64,000 bases of DNA from NCBI GenBank assembly GCA_902791985.1, contig CADAYD010000008.1, positions 62,001 to 126,000 on the forward strand, written 5' to 3'. The notes below the pieces were generated by a model, which saw only the letters and a program-made list of their open reading frames with translations, did not search any database and was not told the origin of the DNA. Made by a program: the position numbers and the translations under genes. The DNA is from an uncultured bacterium (lineage in GTDB: Bacteria; Cyanobacteriota; Vampirovibrionia; Gastranaerophilales; Gastranaerophilaceae). This document shows positions 6,482 to 17,339 of this stretch, in pieces. Every line of letters starts with the position of its first letter. The first letter of the stretch is position 1.

Positions 6482-9400
6482 ATGTTCAACATCAACGAAA
6501 ATGATATACCCTATCCTTATGAGCGGTTCAGGGCAAGGTTAAAAGAGGGAGAGTCCTTTGCCGTAACCGGTTTGACAACTTTTTTGCGACTGTTTTTATT
6601 ATCCAAAATTAAAACTTACGCAAAGAAAAAAGTTCTGATGGTCACTTCAACCGAGCAAAATGCCCTCAAGTATCAAAGCGATTTGAAAACCATTTTTGAC
6701 CTTGATGCTGAAATTATGCCGTTTCAGGATGTTTCTATGTACGAAACGGTCAGTCCGAATTTGTATGATTATGCACGTCAAGTTGAAATTCTGATAAAAA
6801 AGCCTGATATTGTGATTTGTCCGGTAAAATCTCTGCTTGAGAAATTTCCCAACGCTGATTTTTTCAAAAAAAATTGTCTGAAAATTAAAATCGGTGACAC
6901 CCTTGATTTGGGCAAATTTTCAAAGCAACTGGTAAATTTGGGATACAAAAAAGTCACAATGGTAAGCGACATATCGGAATTCAGTATCCGAGGCGACATT
7001 GCGGATGTTTTCTCACTGAACGCTCATCCTGTCCGAATTGAACTCTGGGGAGATGAAGTTGTCGATATCCGTTATTTTGATAACGAAACCCAAAAATCAG
7101 TTGACAAAGCAAAAGAAACAACAATTTATCCCGTATATAAATTCATAACCGCAGGTCAAGAAGAACTTGTAAGAACTTTGCAGGGTGAACTTGATGATGA
7201 TGTGCCGGAAGAAAATTACTTTGAGGGGATAGAAGTTTATCAGGGATATTTTAATAATCAACTCACCGGAATTTTAGATTATTTCAAAGATTATACGCTT
7301 GTTTTTGACGAAACAACGGAAATCTATTCAAAATACGAATTATTAGATGATGAATGTGAAAAACGCAAAGAGGATTTGTCAAAATATTATAATTCAACCC
7401 CTATCTCAACAGAAGATGGAGCCGTTGTGAACAAATTTAAGAATCCTACAAATTCGGTTAAGAGTAATAGACTGAATAACCATTTCACTTATGAAGAATT
7501 TTTGAGAGAAACATCGTACTTCCAAAAAATAGGATTCAATAACTTTATTGACGGAAGCATGTTTGATTTAATAGAGTTCAATTCTCAGCCTTTGCGTAAT
7601 TTTGAAGCAAATCTTGATGATATTTCAAACTATATAACAGAACACAATAGTTATAAAATTACCATTGCAACAGATTACCCTGAACGAGTAAGAGAAATTC
7701 TCGCCGAACGTGAAATTTTTGATGTTGATTTTCAAAGCGCAACAGTTTGCGGAGGGTGTATATTAGAGGATTTCAAAACGATAATAATCACTGACAGGGA
7801 GATGTTCAATAAGCGCCCCAAAGAAATTACCTCGACCAAAAAATCTTATTACAAAGAAAAACCGGAATTTATTGAAAATATCAACGATATTAAAATCGGA
7901 GAATTTGTTGTTCATACAATTCATGGTTTGGGAATTTACAAAGGACTTTCAAAACAGGAAATAGACGGGCAGCTAAAGGATTATCTTACTATCGAATACG
8001 CAAACAAAGATAAATTGCACATTCCAGCAGAACAAATCAACCTTTTATGCCGTTACAGAGGTTCCGGTACAGCAAAACCGAAACTCTCCAAAATGGGTGG
8101 TCGAGACTGGGAAAATACTAAGACAAAAGTCAAAAAGGCCGTTGAAACAGTTGCTTACGATTTATTACGTCTTTATGCAAGACGTAAAATGCAACAGGGT
8201 ATTGAGTTTTTACCTGATACAAATTGGCAAATCGAGATGGAAGAAGCTTTTGAATACACCGAAACTCCTGACCAATTAAGGGCAATAACGGAAGTTAAAT
8301 CCGATATGGAATCTTCTCAGCCGATGGATAGACTAATTTGCGGAGATGTCGGGTTCGGGAAAACCGAAGTTGCAATGCGCGGGATTTTTAAAGCCGTAAC
8401 TTCAGGCAAACAAGCAGCAGTAATTGTTCCAACAACAATTTTGGCGTTACAGCATTACCAGACAATGGAAGAACGCTTTAGACCGTTCGGAGTAAAAGTC
8501 GAACTCTTATCAAGATTTCGTACCCCTAAAGAGCAAAAGGAAACGATTAAGCACCTCACAACAGGTGAATGTGATGTGGTTATAGGTACCCACAGACTTT
8601 TGCAGGACGGAATTGTATTTAAAGATTTGGGACTTTTAGTCATTGATGAAGAGCATCGCTTCGGAGTCCGTCATAAAGAAAGGTTAAAACAATTAAGGGA
8701 AAACATTGATATTCTTTCAATGTCTGCAACTCCTATCCCAAGAACGCTTTATATGTCTTTGTCCGGTATAAAAGATATTTCACTGATTAACACTCCACCC
8801 AAAAACCGACTTCCGATTAAAACTTTTGTCGGGAATTGGGATGAAAATATGGTTCGCAACGCAATTAACCACGAAATCGATAGAGAAGGACAAGTTTTTT
8901 ATCTTTATAATAGAGTTGAAACTATTATGGAGATGAAAACTTTACTGCAAAGAATTGTGCCTAATGCACGAATAGCAGTCGGGCATGGGCAGATGGACGA
9001 AAAAGAACTTGAAGAAGTAATCGTTGATTTTGCAAACCATGAATATGATATTTTGCTTGCCACTACAATTATTGAAAACGGCATAGATATTCCAAATGCA
9101 AATACAATGATTATTCACGGAGCAGATAAATTCGGACTTGCACAGTTGTATCAGTTAAGAGGGAGAGTCGGCCGAAGCGAAAGACAGGCATATTGTTATT
9201 GTCTTTATAAACGAAGTAAAGAATTGTCTAAAGATGCAACAGACCGCCTAAAAGCCATAAAAGAATTTACCACTCTCGGCAGCGGTTATCAGATTGCGAT
9301 GAGAGATGTTGAAATCCGTGGTGTCGGAAACATTTTAGGTACAAAACAGCACGGGCACATGGTTAATGTCGGGTTTGACACTTATTGTGAGCTTTTGGAA

Positions 9401-9919
9401 GAAGCCGTAAAAGAACTTCAAGGGGAGAAAATTGATCATACAGCCCCGACAATTGTCGATATAAATGTAACGGCATATATCCCTGACGAATGGGTAGGCT
9501 CAGCAGACCAAAAAATGATTGAATATAAACGTCTGGCGGATGTAAAATCAGTAACGGAACTTGATTATATAGTTGAGGAATGGAAAGACAGATTCTCAAA
9601 ACCACCGGAATCCGTTGAAAACTTAATCAAACTGATAAGATTACGACTTGGAGCAACAGAAATCAAAATCAGCGCAATAAGAGAGGTTCAGGATAGTATA
9701 AGAATTTACACTCCGTATTCAAAACCGGAATGGAATATCATTTCAAAAACTCTGCCTCCAAACATTTTGCGCAAAATAAAATTTACAATTGCTCCAAATA
9801 CTTGCAGTGAGGGGAAATCCATACTCATTTTAAATACATCTTATGTAAATTTTGATGAAATATTTAACATTTTGAATGATTTGTTTTATTATATACGCAA
9901 GGTTAGTTATGAATATTAA
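6482..9919 (+). CDS. mfd: Transcription-repair coupling factor Mfd
   Basis: Removes stalled RNA polymerase from damaged DNA and recruits UvrA. The domain order is classic: N-terminal UvrB-like modules, the polymerase-interacting CarD-like domain (GEFVVHTIHGLGIYKGL near residue 475), RecG-like helicase lobes with Walker A GDVGFGKTEVA (near 620) and DEEH (near 720), the TRG motif region, and a C-terminal TRCF domain. The 1145 residues are normal. I use the ATG at 6482 because the upstream in-frame ATG at 6398 would add an atypical hydrophobic leader, and a -10 box sits 6 nt before 6482. The PpiC lipoprotein gene follows after 19 bp. Confidence 0.95.
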   Translation: MFNINENDIPYPYERFRARLKEGESFAVTGLTTFLRLFLLSKIKTYAKKKVLMVTSTEQNALKYQSDLKTIFDLDAEIMPFQDVSMYETVSPNLYDYARQVEILIKKPDIVICPVKSLLEKFPNADFFKKNCLKIKIGDTLDLGKFSKQLVNLGYKKVTMVSDISEFSIRGDIADVFSLNAHPVRIELWGDEVVDIRYFDNETQKSVDKAKETTIYPVYKFITAGQEELVRTLQGELDDDVPEENYFEGIEVYQGYFNNQLTGILDYFKDYTLVFDETTEIYSKYELLDDECEKRKEDLSKYYNSTPISTEDGAVVNKFKNPTNSVKSNRLNNHFTYEEFLRETSYFQKIGFNNFIDGSMFDLIEFNSQPLRNFEANLDDISNYITEHNSYKITIATDYPERVREILAEREIFDVDFQSATVCGGCILEDFKTIIITDREMFNKRPKEITSTKKSYYKEKPEFIENINDIKIGEFVVHTIHGLGIYKGLSKQEIDGQLKDYLTIEYANKDKLHIPAEQINLLCRYRGSGTAKPKLSKMGGRDWENTKTKVKKAVETVAYDLLRLYARRKMQQGIEFLPDTNWQIEMEEAFEYTETPDQLRAITEVKSDMESSQPMDRLICGDVGFGKTEVAMRGIFKAVTSGKQAAVIVPTTILALQHYQTMEERFRPFGVKVELLSRFRTPKEQKETIKHLTTGECDVVIGTHRLLQDGIVFKDLGLLVIDEEHRFGVRHKERLKQLRENIDILSMSATPIPRTLYMSLSGIKDISLINTPPKNRLPIKTFVGNWDENMVRNAINHEIDREGQVFYLYNRVETIMEMKTLLQRIVPNARIAVGHGQMDEKELEEVIVDFANHEYDILLATTIIENGIDIPNANTMIIHGADKFGLAQLYQLRGRVGRSERQAYCYCLYKRSKELSKDATDRLKAIKEFTTLGSGYQIAMRDVEIRGVGNILGTKQHGHMVNVGFDTYCELLEEAVKELQGEKIDHTAPTIVDINVTAYIPDEWVGSADQKMIEYKRLADVKSVTELDYIVEEWKDRFSKPPESVENLIKLIRLRLGATEIKISAIREVQDSIRIYTPYSKPEWNIISKTLPPNILRKIKFTIAPNTCSEGKSILILNTSYVNFDEIFNILNDLFYYIRKVSYEY

Positions 9920-9938
9920 AAAAGAAAGAGGGATATAT

Positions 9939-11069
9939 ATGAAATCAACGAAACTTTTAGCAACTTTACTTGTTGCAGGAATGCTGTTCACAGGCTGCGG
10001 ATTAAAAAATTCTCAAGCCATAATCAAGGTTAATGATTCGACAATAACTCAAAATGATTTTGATAAACTTATGGATAAACAAATTTCCGCATCACCATTC
10101 GCAAAAATGGGTCTTGGAGATATTAAGAAAGACAAAGACGGAGTTTTGTACCTGATGACTGAACGTGCAGTTGTTACTCAATTGATTATTGAAGAACTTC
10201 TTAATCAGGAAGCTAAAAATCGAGGTATAAAAGTTTCCAACAAAGACGTTGATGAAGCAATTAGTGAAATTATAGACAAATTAGGCGGAAAAGATAATTT
10301 ATCCGAAGTTTTAAAACAAAACAACATTACTATAAGCCAATTCAAATCTGATATAAAAACTCAGGTTAAGATGAAAAAACTTGCTCAAAGTTCAGAAAAT
10401 GTAAAAGTTTCAGACAAAGAAGTTAAAGATTTTTATAACAAAAATATAGAAAAATTCAAGCATGGTGAACAGGTAAGAGCATACCACATTCTTTTACTCA
10501 CTGACCCGATGCAATTGGCGCAAGAAATTACATCAAACGGGAAGAAAGAAGTTAAAGACGAAGATTTATCGAAAAAAATTGACGCAAAAATAAAAGAGCA
10601 TGAAGAACTTGCTAAAAAACTTACAAAAGAATTACAAGCAGATAATTCAAAATTCAGTGAATATGCGAAAAAATATTCTCAAGATACAATGAGCGCACAA
10701 AAGGGCGGAGATTTAGGATATTTTGAAGCAAAAGTAATGGTTCCTGAATTTTCAAAAGCGGCATTCTCTGCAAAACCAAATACCGTTGTCGGACCTGTAA
10801 AAACACAGTTTGGTTACCATATCATTATGGTTACGGACAGAAAAGCCGCAGGTACAGAATCATTCGAAAATGTTAAGAATAACTTAAAAGAAAGTCTTAC
10901 AAATGAAAAAGAAATCAAAGCAATTGATGATATTGTTAATGCAGCAAAGAAAAAAGCAACAATTGAATACATTGACAAACAGTATAATCCGGATGAAATT
11001 ACCAATAAATTAACAAAACAATTGGAACAAATGCAAAAAGACGCAAATACCTCTCCGGCAAAAAAATAA
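9939..11069 (+). CDS. PpiC/SurA-type peptidyl-prolyl isomerase lipoprotein
   Basis: A predicted envelope chaperone of 376 residues. The N-terminus is a lipoprotein signal with lipobox FTGC (Cys20). A SurA_N-like helical domain follows (about 25-150), then a parvulin domain (about 165-310) with RAYHILL and the block KYSQDTMSAQKGGDLGYF ending GPVKTQFGYHIIMVTDRK, and then a charged helical tail. The ATG at 9939 follows AGAAAGAGGG and gives the correct signal peptide; an in-frame start at 9876 would place a membrane-like segment before it. It is co-directional with mfd and ends at a strong terminator. PrsA or SurA-like assignment is by architecture. Confidence 0.88.
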   Translation: MKSTKLLATLLVAGMLFTGCGLKNSQAIIKVNDSTITQNDFDKLMDKQISASPFAKMGLGDIKKDKDGVLYLMTERAVVTQLIIEELLNQEAKNRGIKVSNKDVDEAISEIIDKLGGKDNLSEVLKQNNITISQFKSDIKTQVKMKKLAQSSENVKVSDKEVKDFYNKNIEKFKHGEQVRAYHILLLTDPMQLAQEITSNGKKEVKDEDLSKKIDAKIKEHEELAKKLTKELQADNSKFSEYAKKYSQDTMSAQKGGDLGYFEAKVMVPEFSKAAFSAKPNTVVGPVKTQFGYHIIMVTDRKAAGTESFENVKNNLKESLTNEKEIKAIDDIVNAAKKKATIEYIDKQYNPDEITNKLTKQLEQMQKDANTSPAKK

Positions 11070-11074
11070 TCATA

Positions 11075-11109
11075 AAAAAAGCCACGACCAAACGGTCGTG
11101 GCTTTTTTA
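11075..11109 (+). terminator. Terminator after the PpiC lipoprotein gene
   Basis: A 9-bp GC-rich stem (11081-11089 with 11094-11102) with an AAAC loop, preceded by an A run and followed by six T residues. Confidence 0.9.
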
Positions 11110-11164
11110 TAACTGTTAATTATTTATTCATTTCATGCGAAAGATAAAAAGAAAATCTTACAAT

Positions 11165-11920
11165 TTATACTCCGGTCTTTTTTATTATTTCAGTTAAGCC
11201 TTTGTAATAAGCAAGGTTTAAAACCTGCTGAACATAAGAAATTACACAAATTATTGATAAAAGTAAAATTAGCTGCTCAGTCCTTGTATGCCCGTCCATA
11301 GATATACTTAGCAAAAATACGTTTATGATTGACACTAATATGCCTATAGCAACAAATTGTAATAAGAACAAAAATACTTGCACAAAAGTTTTTCTCATAA
11401 ATTCCGCTAAAATTAACGGATTAAATATATTTTTGCTATATTTAAAATCTTTAGCAAATTTTACAAAAACCATACTTATAAACGGCAACAATATAAATAA
11501 AAATCCCAAGTAAACATAAAATTCTATATTTTTTGTTCCGAAAAGAACAAATCCGATAAAAAGCATTAAACCTAAATATAGTCCCCACACAAACATTACC
11601 GGAAAAACTTTTATAAAAGACGTAAAACAGTTCATTGAAATTGATGATAACGAAGTAAACTCTGTTTCATAGGAATCATGTACAAATTTGTACATATAAC
11701 CTATAAAAAATATAAAAATCATAATAGCGAGCATTGAAAAAATTACCACTTCACAATTAGAAGGAACTGTAAAAACCGCATATAAAGTGTTGCCGGTAAA
11801 CACTGAAATAACTTCATTGAGAGCAATCGACATAATCCCGACAAGTGAAAAAATCCCAAGATGCGCGATCAAATTATCTTTTCCTGTATAAAGCTCTTTT
11901 ATAATTCCAAAAATGTTCAT
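11165..11920 (-). CDS. Polytopic membrane protein of unknown function
   Basis: A 251-residue protein with about six hydrophobic segments (around residues 20-45, 60-85, 105-130, 135-160, 185-210, 220-240), short loops and no enzymatic motif. It resembles DUF4013-style integral membrane proteins only in layout. The ATG at 11920 is preferred over a TTG two codons upstream. It is the last gene behind gmk-coaBC-nif3, and a TATAAT 8 nt before its ATG, overlapping the nif3 stop region, suggests it may also have its own promoter. Confidence 0.7.
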   Translation of the reverse strand: MNIFGIIKELYTGKDNLIAHLGIFSLVGIMSIALNEVISVFTGNTLYAVFTVPSNCEVVIFSMLAIMIFIFFIGYMYKFVHDSYETEFTSLSSISMNCFTSFIKVFPVMFVWGLYLGLMLFIGFVLFGTKNIEFYVYLGFLFILLPFISMVFVKFAKDFKYSKNIFNPLILAEFMRKTFVQVFLFLLQFVAIGILVSIINVFLLSISMDGHTRTEQLILLLSIICVISYVQQVLNLAYYKGLTEIIKKTGV

Positions 11921-11929
11921 ATACAAATA

Positions 11930-12622
11930 TTATATCAAACTAAACGGACTGTGTTCATCCGCATAAACTATTTTTACATCACTACCGATAATTTTTTCAA
12001 ACACAGGCAAAATAAGAATTTCACTTTCAAAATGTCCAATATCATAGACAACAATCGGACTTTCCAGCGCCGTATGGAATTTCAAATCGCCTGTTACAAG
12101 ACAATCTGCGCCAAGTTCTTTTGCATCGCTGATAAATTCACTACCCGAACCCGCACAAAATGCGATTTTCTTGAGCTCTTTTACTTTGTCGTTGTTAATA
12201 AGCCTTGCGTTTGGCGAAATCTGTTTCAATAATTTGCTAAAGTTTTCTATTGTTGTTTTGTAATCAACTATCCTTAAAAATTCATGTTCAATATTCATTT
12301 TATATTTTGACAATCCGAGTTTATCAATAATTGTATCGGTTGTTCCGCCTTTAGCTTTGTCCATGTTTGTGTGGGCACAGTAAATGTTTATAAAACTCCA
12401 TTCTAACGGTACATAAAAACAAGGATGATGCGAAACCAGCATATCGCAATTTTGTTCTTTTGCCTGTCTTATGATGTCATTTGTTACGGTCAAACAAAGC
12501 ATCATTTTGCGGATTCCATCATATCCGTCGACATTTACCGCCCACCCTGAACAGTCCCATTCTTCCTGAGTTTCAAGCGGTGCAAAATTTTCTATTTTTT
12601 TTGTTATTTCGTATTTATACAT
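11930..12622 (-). CDS. Nif3-like dinuclear metal-centre protein
   Basis: A member of the NIF3/YbgI family, whose proteins bind two metals and resemble GTP cyclohydrolase I-type toroids; the biochemical role is unsettled. Metal-ligand signatures are visible: LVSHHP (residues 62-67), CAHTNMD (about 90-96), CAGSGSEF, TGDLKFH and the C-terminal DIGHFESE. The length of 230 is at the short end, because the central insert of some homologues is missing. The start overlaps the end of coaBC by 19 bases, so translation is probably coupled. Confidence 0.88.
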   Translation of the reverse strand: MYKYEITKKIENFAPLETQEEWDCSGWAVNVDGYDGIRKMMLCLTVTNDIIRQAKEQNCDMLVSHHPCFYVPLEWSFINIYCAHTNMDKAKGGTTDTIIDKLGLSKYKMNIEHEFLRIVDYKTTIENFSKLLKQISPNARLINNDKVKELKKIAFCAGSGSEFISDAKELGADCLVTGDLKFHTALESPIVVYDIGHFESEILILPVFEKIIGSDVKIVYADEHSPFSLI

Positions 12623-13821
12623 TCCAAAATCTTTCTTGCGATAACATTTTTCGGTGCTTTTGAGATTTTTTTAATTGCACCGTTATTATCTAAAATCGTA
12701 ACCTCATTTTCATCGGAATTAAATCCGATATCGCTTCGCGAAATGTCGTTTGCGATTAAATAATCACAACCTTTTTTCTCAATTTTTGCTTTTGCATTTT
12801 CCATAAGATTTTCACTTTCGGCACAAAAACCGACTATAATCCCCGCCCTTTGCCCTTCGGACAATTCACCCTCAAGGGAGGCAGATGTTTTACGCTTGCA
12901 AAGTTCCGATAAAATGTCAGGATTCTTTACAAGTTCTAACGTAATCGTATTCTGTTCGCCTTTTTTTATTTTTTGTTCGGAGCGTTCTTTCACTCTGTAA
13001 TCCGCCACCGCAGCAGCCATAATGATATAATCAGCACTGTCGAATTCTTCATTCACCGCATTTTGCATATCGAGAGCGGATTTAACCAAAACTTTTTTAA
13101 ACGGAACGTCAAAATCTTTTGTGGTAATAAATACAACCTCTGCGCCCATATCGTTAGCCGTTTTTGCAAGCGCCAAGCCCATTTTGCCGGATGAATAGTT
13201 TGAAATATAACGAACCGGATCTATTTCTTCTATCGTTCCGCCCGCTGTAATTACGACCTTTTTACCCTTATACATTTGCGAATAATTCAACGCTTCATCA
13301 ACTGCATTATAAATTTTATCAAGCGAACAAAGCCTGCCTTTCCCTGTGTATCCGCAAGCCAAAAAACCGCTCTCGGGGGGTAAATATTCTACCCCTCTCA
13401 TTTGCAGAATTTTTAAATTTTGCTGCACTGCTTCATTGTTCCACATATTAACATTCATCGCAGGAGCAAGGATAATTTTTTTTGAAAACGCACAGGCAAC
13501 GGAAGTTAAGAGATTATCTGCAATCCCTTGCGCAATCTTACCTATAGTATTAGCGCTTGCAGGGGCAATGAGCATAATATCTGCCCAATCAGAAAGCGAT
13601 ATATGTTCGGGCTTCCAGTCTTTTACGTTAAATTCTTCAACAAAAACTTCGTTTTGCGAAAGATTTTGCAAGGTAAGTTTTGTGACAAAATTAAGTGCAT
13701 TCGGAGTGGCAATAATCTGAACATCTGCACCCGCTTTTTTGAAATCACGAATGAGGGTGCAGATTTTGTATGCTGCAATTCCGCCTGTTATTCCGAGTAA
13801 AATATGTTTACCTTGTAACAT
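12604..13821 (-). CDS. coaBC: Bifunctional phosphopantothenoylcysteine decarboxylase/synthetase
   Basis: Catalyses two consecutive steps of coenzyme A synthesis: CTP-dependent joining of cysteine to 4-phosphopantothenate, and FMN-dependent decarboxylation. The CoaC part (about 1-180) shows GITGGIAAYK, APAMNVNMW and the active-site region GFLACGYTGKGRL. The CoaB part (about 185-405) shows VVITAGGTIEEIDPVRYISN and a SSGKMG motif. The length is normal. The start overlaps gmk by 14 bases. The gmk-coaBC order is a widely conserved pair, usually with rpoZ between; no rpoZ is seen here. Confidence 0.95.
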   Translation of the reverse strand: MLQGKHILLGITGGIAAYKICTLIRDFKKAGADVQIIATPNALNFVTKLTLQNLSQNEVFVEEFNVKDWKPEHISLSDWADIMLIAPASANTIGKIAQGIADNLLTSVACAFSKKIILAPAMNVNMWNNEAVQQNLKILQMRGVEYLPPESGFLACGYTGKGRLCSLDKIYNAVDEALNYSQMYKGKKVVITAGGTIEEIDPVRYISNYSSGKMGLALAKTANDMGAEVVFITTKDFDVPFKKVLVKSALDMQNAVNEEFDSADYIIMAAAVADYRVKERSEQKIKKGEQNTITLELVKNPDILSELCKRKTSASLEGELSEGQRAGIIVGFCAESENLMENAKAKIEKKGCDYLIANDISRSDIGFNSDENEVTILDNNGAIKKISKAPKNVIARKILECINTK

Positions 13822-14371
13822 TTGTCCTCACAATACTTTCTATTTCTTCAACTGCGCGTTCAATGTTATCGTTTATGACCGTATAATCATATTTTTGAGA
13901 ACGTTCAAGTTCAATTTTGACCTGTGCAAGACGTTTTTGTATAGTTTCTTCATCTTCCGTATGACGCCCCCGCAGACGATGTTCAAGTTCTTCAACACTT
14001 GGCGGCGCTATAAAAATTAATATTGATTCGGGCATTTTTTCTTTGACCTGCAAAGCACCTTGCGTATCAATTTCCAATAAAACATTGTAACCTTCATCCA
14101 TTTTCTGCTGAACATATTTTTGTTTCGTACCGTAATAATTACCTGCAAAAGAGGCATATTCAAGGAATTTCCCGTCTTTTATATTTTGTTCAAATTCTTC
14201 TTTGGATATGAAAAAATAATTCACTCCGTTTATTTCATTCGGGCGGGGATTCCTTGTGGTGCAGGAAACGGACAAAATGAAATCAGAGGAATTTCGTTTC
14301 ATAAATTCATCGATAACGGTGCCTTTACCAACACCTGAACAACCTGAGATTACAAATAGTTTTTTATTCAT
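13808..14371 (-). CDS. gmk: Guanylate kinase
   Basis: Phosphorylates GMP to GDP. The P-loop GCSGVGKGT is at residues 10-18 and the GMP-binding SVSCTTRNPRPNEINGVNYF near 37-56, followed by LEIDTQGALQV and the lid region RLRGRHTEDEETI. I use the ATG at 14371 (187 residues), which gives the usual N-terminus of the family; an ATG 15 bases upstream lies inside the -10 box. Only 6 nt separate TATAAT from this ATG, so the mRNA is likely leaderless. First gene of the coaBC operon. Confidence 0.95.
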   Translation of the reverse strand: MNKKLFVISGCSGVGKGTVIDEFMKRNSSDFILSVSCTTRNPRPNEINGVNYFFISKEEFEQNIKDGKFLEYASFAGNYYGTKQKYVQQKMDEGYNVLLEIDTQGALQVKEKMPESILIFIAPPSVEELEHRLRGRHTEDEETIQKRLAQVKIELERSQKYDYTVINDNIERAVEEIESIVRTNVTR

Positions 14372-14377
14372 GGAATA

Positions 14378-14383
14378 ATTATA
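14378..14383 (-). promoter_or_regulatory. Leaderless-type promoter of gmk
   Basis: TATAAT on the minus strand ends exactly 6 nt before the gmk ATG (14371). No Shine-Dalgarno sequence can fit between them. Confidence 0.65.
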
Positions 14384-14461
14384 CAATGAATAATTAATTT
14401 TTCCTTAAAAATTTTAATTATTTTTCAAAACTGTTATATAAATGTAATATGTATGCAAATA

Positions 14462-14489
14462 GTAGGTCGGTATTGCCATGCCGACAACG
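14462..14489 (+). repeat. Short palindromic repeat in the groES leader
   Basis: Starts GTAGGTCGG and closes with CCGAC (14481-14485), forming a small hairpin immediately before the groES ribosome binding site. It resembles the units at 5785-5804 and 28834-28854. No CIRCE inverted repeat is present here. Confidence 0.5.
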
Positions 14490-14503
14490 AAAGGAGAAAA
14501 ATC

Positions 14504-14788
14504 ATGATTAAACCGTTAGGCGACAGAATTGTTATTAAAGTTATTGAAGATACAGAACAAACTTCGGGCGGAATTTTCATTCCCGACAGCGCAAAAGAAA
14601 AACCTCAAAAGGGTGAAATTGTTGCTGTAGGTTTAGGCAAACCAAATGACAAAGGCGAAAGACAGCCTATGGATGTTAAAGTCGGTGATAAAATTTTGTA
14701 TGCAAAATACGCAGGAACAGATGTAAAAGTTGACGGAACAGAATACAAAATTCTTTCTGTATCTGATGCGTTGGCAGTAATAGAATAA
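14504..14788 (+). CDS. groES: Co-chaperonin GroES
   Basis: A 94-residue co-chaperonin forming the heptameric lid of GroEL. The N-terminal [12 protein letters not shown], the mobile loop [18 protein letters not shown], and the C-terminal [16 protein letters not shown] are all typical. The ATG at 14504 is preferred: AAAGGAG stands 6-7 bases upstream and the family N-terminus starts here; an in-frame ATG at 14453 would translate the repeat. No CIRCE operator is visible, so HrcA control is not indicated by sequence. Confidence 0.96.
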   Translation: MIKPLGDRIVIKVIEDTEQTSGGIFIPDSAKEKPQKGEIVAVGLGKPNDKGERQPMDVKVGDKILYAKYAGTDVKVDGTEYKILSVSDALAVIE

Positions 14789-14791
14789 AAG

Positions 14792-14900
14792 CAATAAGGC
14801 GATAAGTGAATAAGGCAATAAGACCATTACAAATTAATATTATTTAATCGCCCAAAAGGATAAATGAACTTGTTGCCCTATTGCCTTAATGCTCTATCAA
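14792..14900. repeat. Inverted repeat region between groES and groEL
   Basis: The 140-bp spacer carries TAAGGCAATA (14811-14820) and its inverted copy TATTGCCTTA (14879-14888). A second, looser pair (AAGGCGAT near 14796 and AATCGCCC near 14846) is nested inside. It could fold into a long hairpin and is a likely degenerate mobile or REP-like repeat within the operon. Confidence 0.5.
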
Positions 14901-14907
14901 CATATAA

Positions 14908-16575
<1,668 letters not shown>

Positions 16576-16593
16576 TAAAAAAATAAATATTGT

Positions 16594-16633
16594 AAAGAAA
16601 GCGTGTGCGCTATACAGCGCACACGCTTTCTTT
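16594..16633. terminator. Bidirectional terminator after groEL
   Basis: A perfect 10-bp GC-rich stem (16601-16610 with 16617-16626) is extended by AAAGAAA/TTTCTTT. It serves groEL and the convergent minus-strand gene. Confidence 0.9.
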
Positions 16634-16648
16634 ATATTACTAAATTAA

Positions 16649-17224
16649 TCAACCTATAGTATTTTTTGTACTATATAAAGTATTTACGACCTTTGTTTTA
16701 TGTATTTTTTTTCTCATATATTTGTAAGATTCTTCTAACATATTAAGGTGTAATAACCTGCTTTTTAAATTTTCAAGCGGTGTTAAAATCCAATGTTTTT
16801 CCACTGAAGCCTTTACATCTTCCAAATGCATGTTATATAATTCTTCGGCTTTTTTCTTAGAACTGAATTTTAATGTTTCAACTATATTCTCTGCATTATA
16901 GCCATAATCCGAACTCGTGGTTATTGTATAAATATTGATTGAATCCTTATTTCTATTGTAAGGATAAATTCTATCTGATATAATTCCATGTTGATTTTTT
17001 TTACTTATAAATTCAAATTTAAAACTTTTAAATTTATTTACACCATAAACTTTTAAATCCCAAAATTTAGTTTTTGATAATATTTTTTCAATTTTATTAA
17101 ATTCCGCAACATCAGAATCAGACATCTCTTTTATAACTTTTAAAGCACTTTTGTCTTTAATCAAACTTTTAAAATTTGGTTGAATACTATTGTCTTGATA
17201 ATAATTTATGGGGTTTATACGCAT
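16649..17224 (-). CDS. Lineage-type hypothetical protein with N-terminal 'INPI...NFKS' signature
   Basis: A 191-residue protein of unknown function, lysine-rich. The N-terminus, RINPINYYQDNSIQPNFKS, resembles those of the proteins at 38139 and 51399: a short I-S/N-P-I start, a polar linker, then F-x-G/S. A central beta-rich segment holds a conserved-looking YGVNKFKSFKFEF. The C-terminal half is helical. AAGGA stands 8 bases before the ATG at 17224. An upstream start would add a hydrophobic stretch but has no ribosome site. Convergent with groEL. Confidence 0.6.
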   Translation of the reverse strand: MRINPINYYQDNSIQPNFKSLIKDKSALKVIKEMSDSDVAEFNKIEKILSKTKFWDLKVYGVNKFKSFKFEFISKKNQHGIISDRIYPYNRNKDSINIYTITTSSDYGYNAENIVETLKFSSKKKAEELYNMHLEDVKASVEKHWILTPLENLKSRLLHLNMLEESYKYMRKKIHKTKVVNTLYSTKNTIG

Positions 17225-17339
17225 GTAAGATTTCCTTAAAATGATGAAAATGCTATAAAGCATCAATATGGGGAGTGGGGAAATAATTCATATCCCAAGT
17301 CTTTATTTCATTCTAACACAAGATAAAATTAAAACAACA

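Noticed and set aside
13346-13720. Plus-strand frames of 70-125 codons opposite coaBC.
   Set aside because: They are shadows of a well-recognised minus-strand gene and have no start signals.
14387-14503. Search for a CIRCE operator (TTAGCACTC-N9-GAGTGCTAA) before groES.
   Set aside because: No such inverted repeat exists in this interval; only the GTAGG-type repeat is found.
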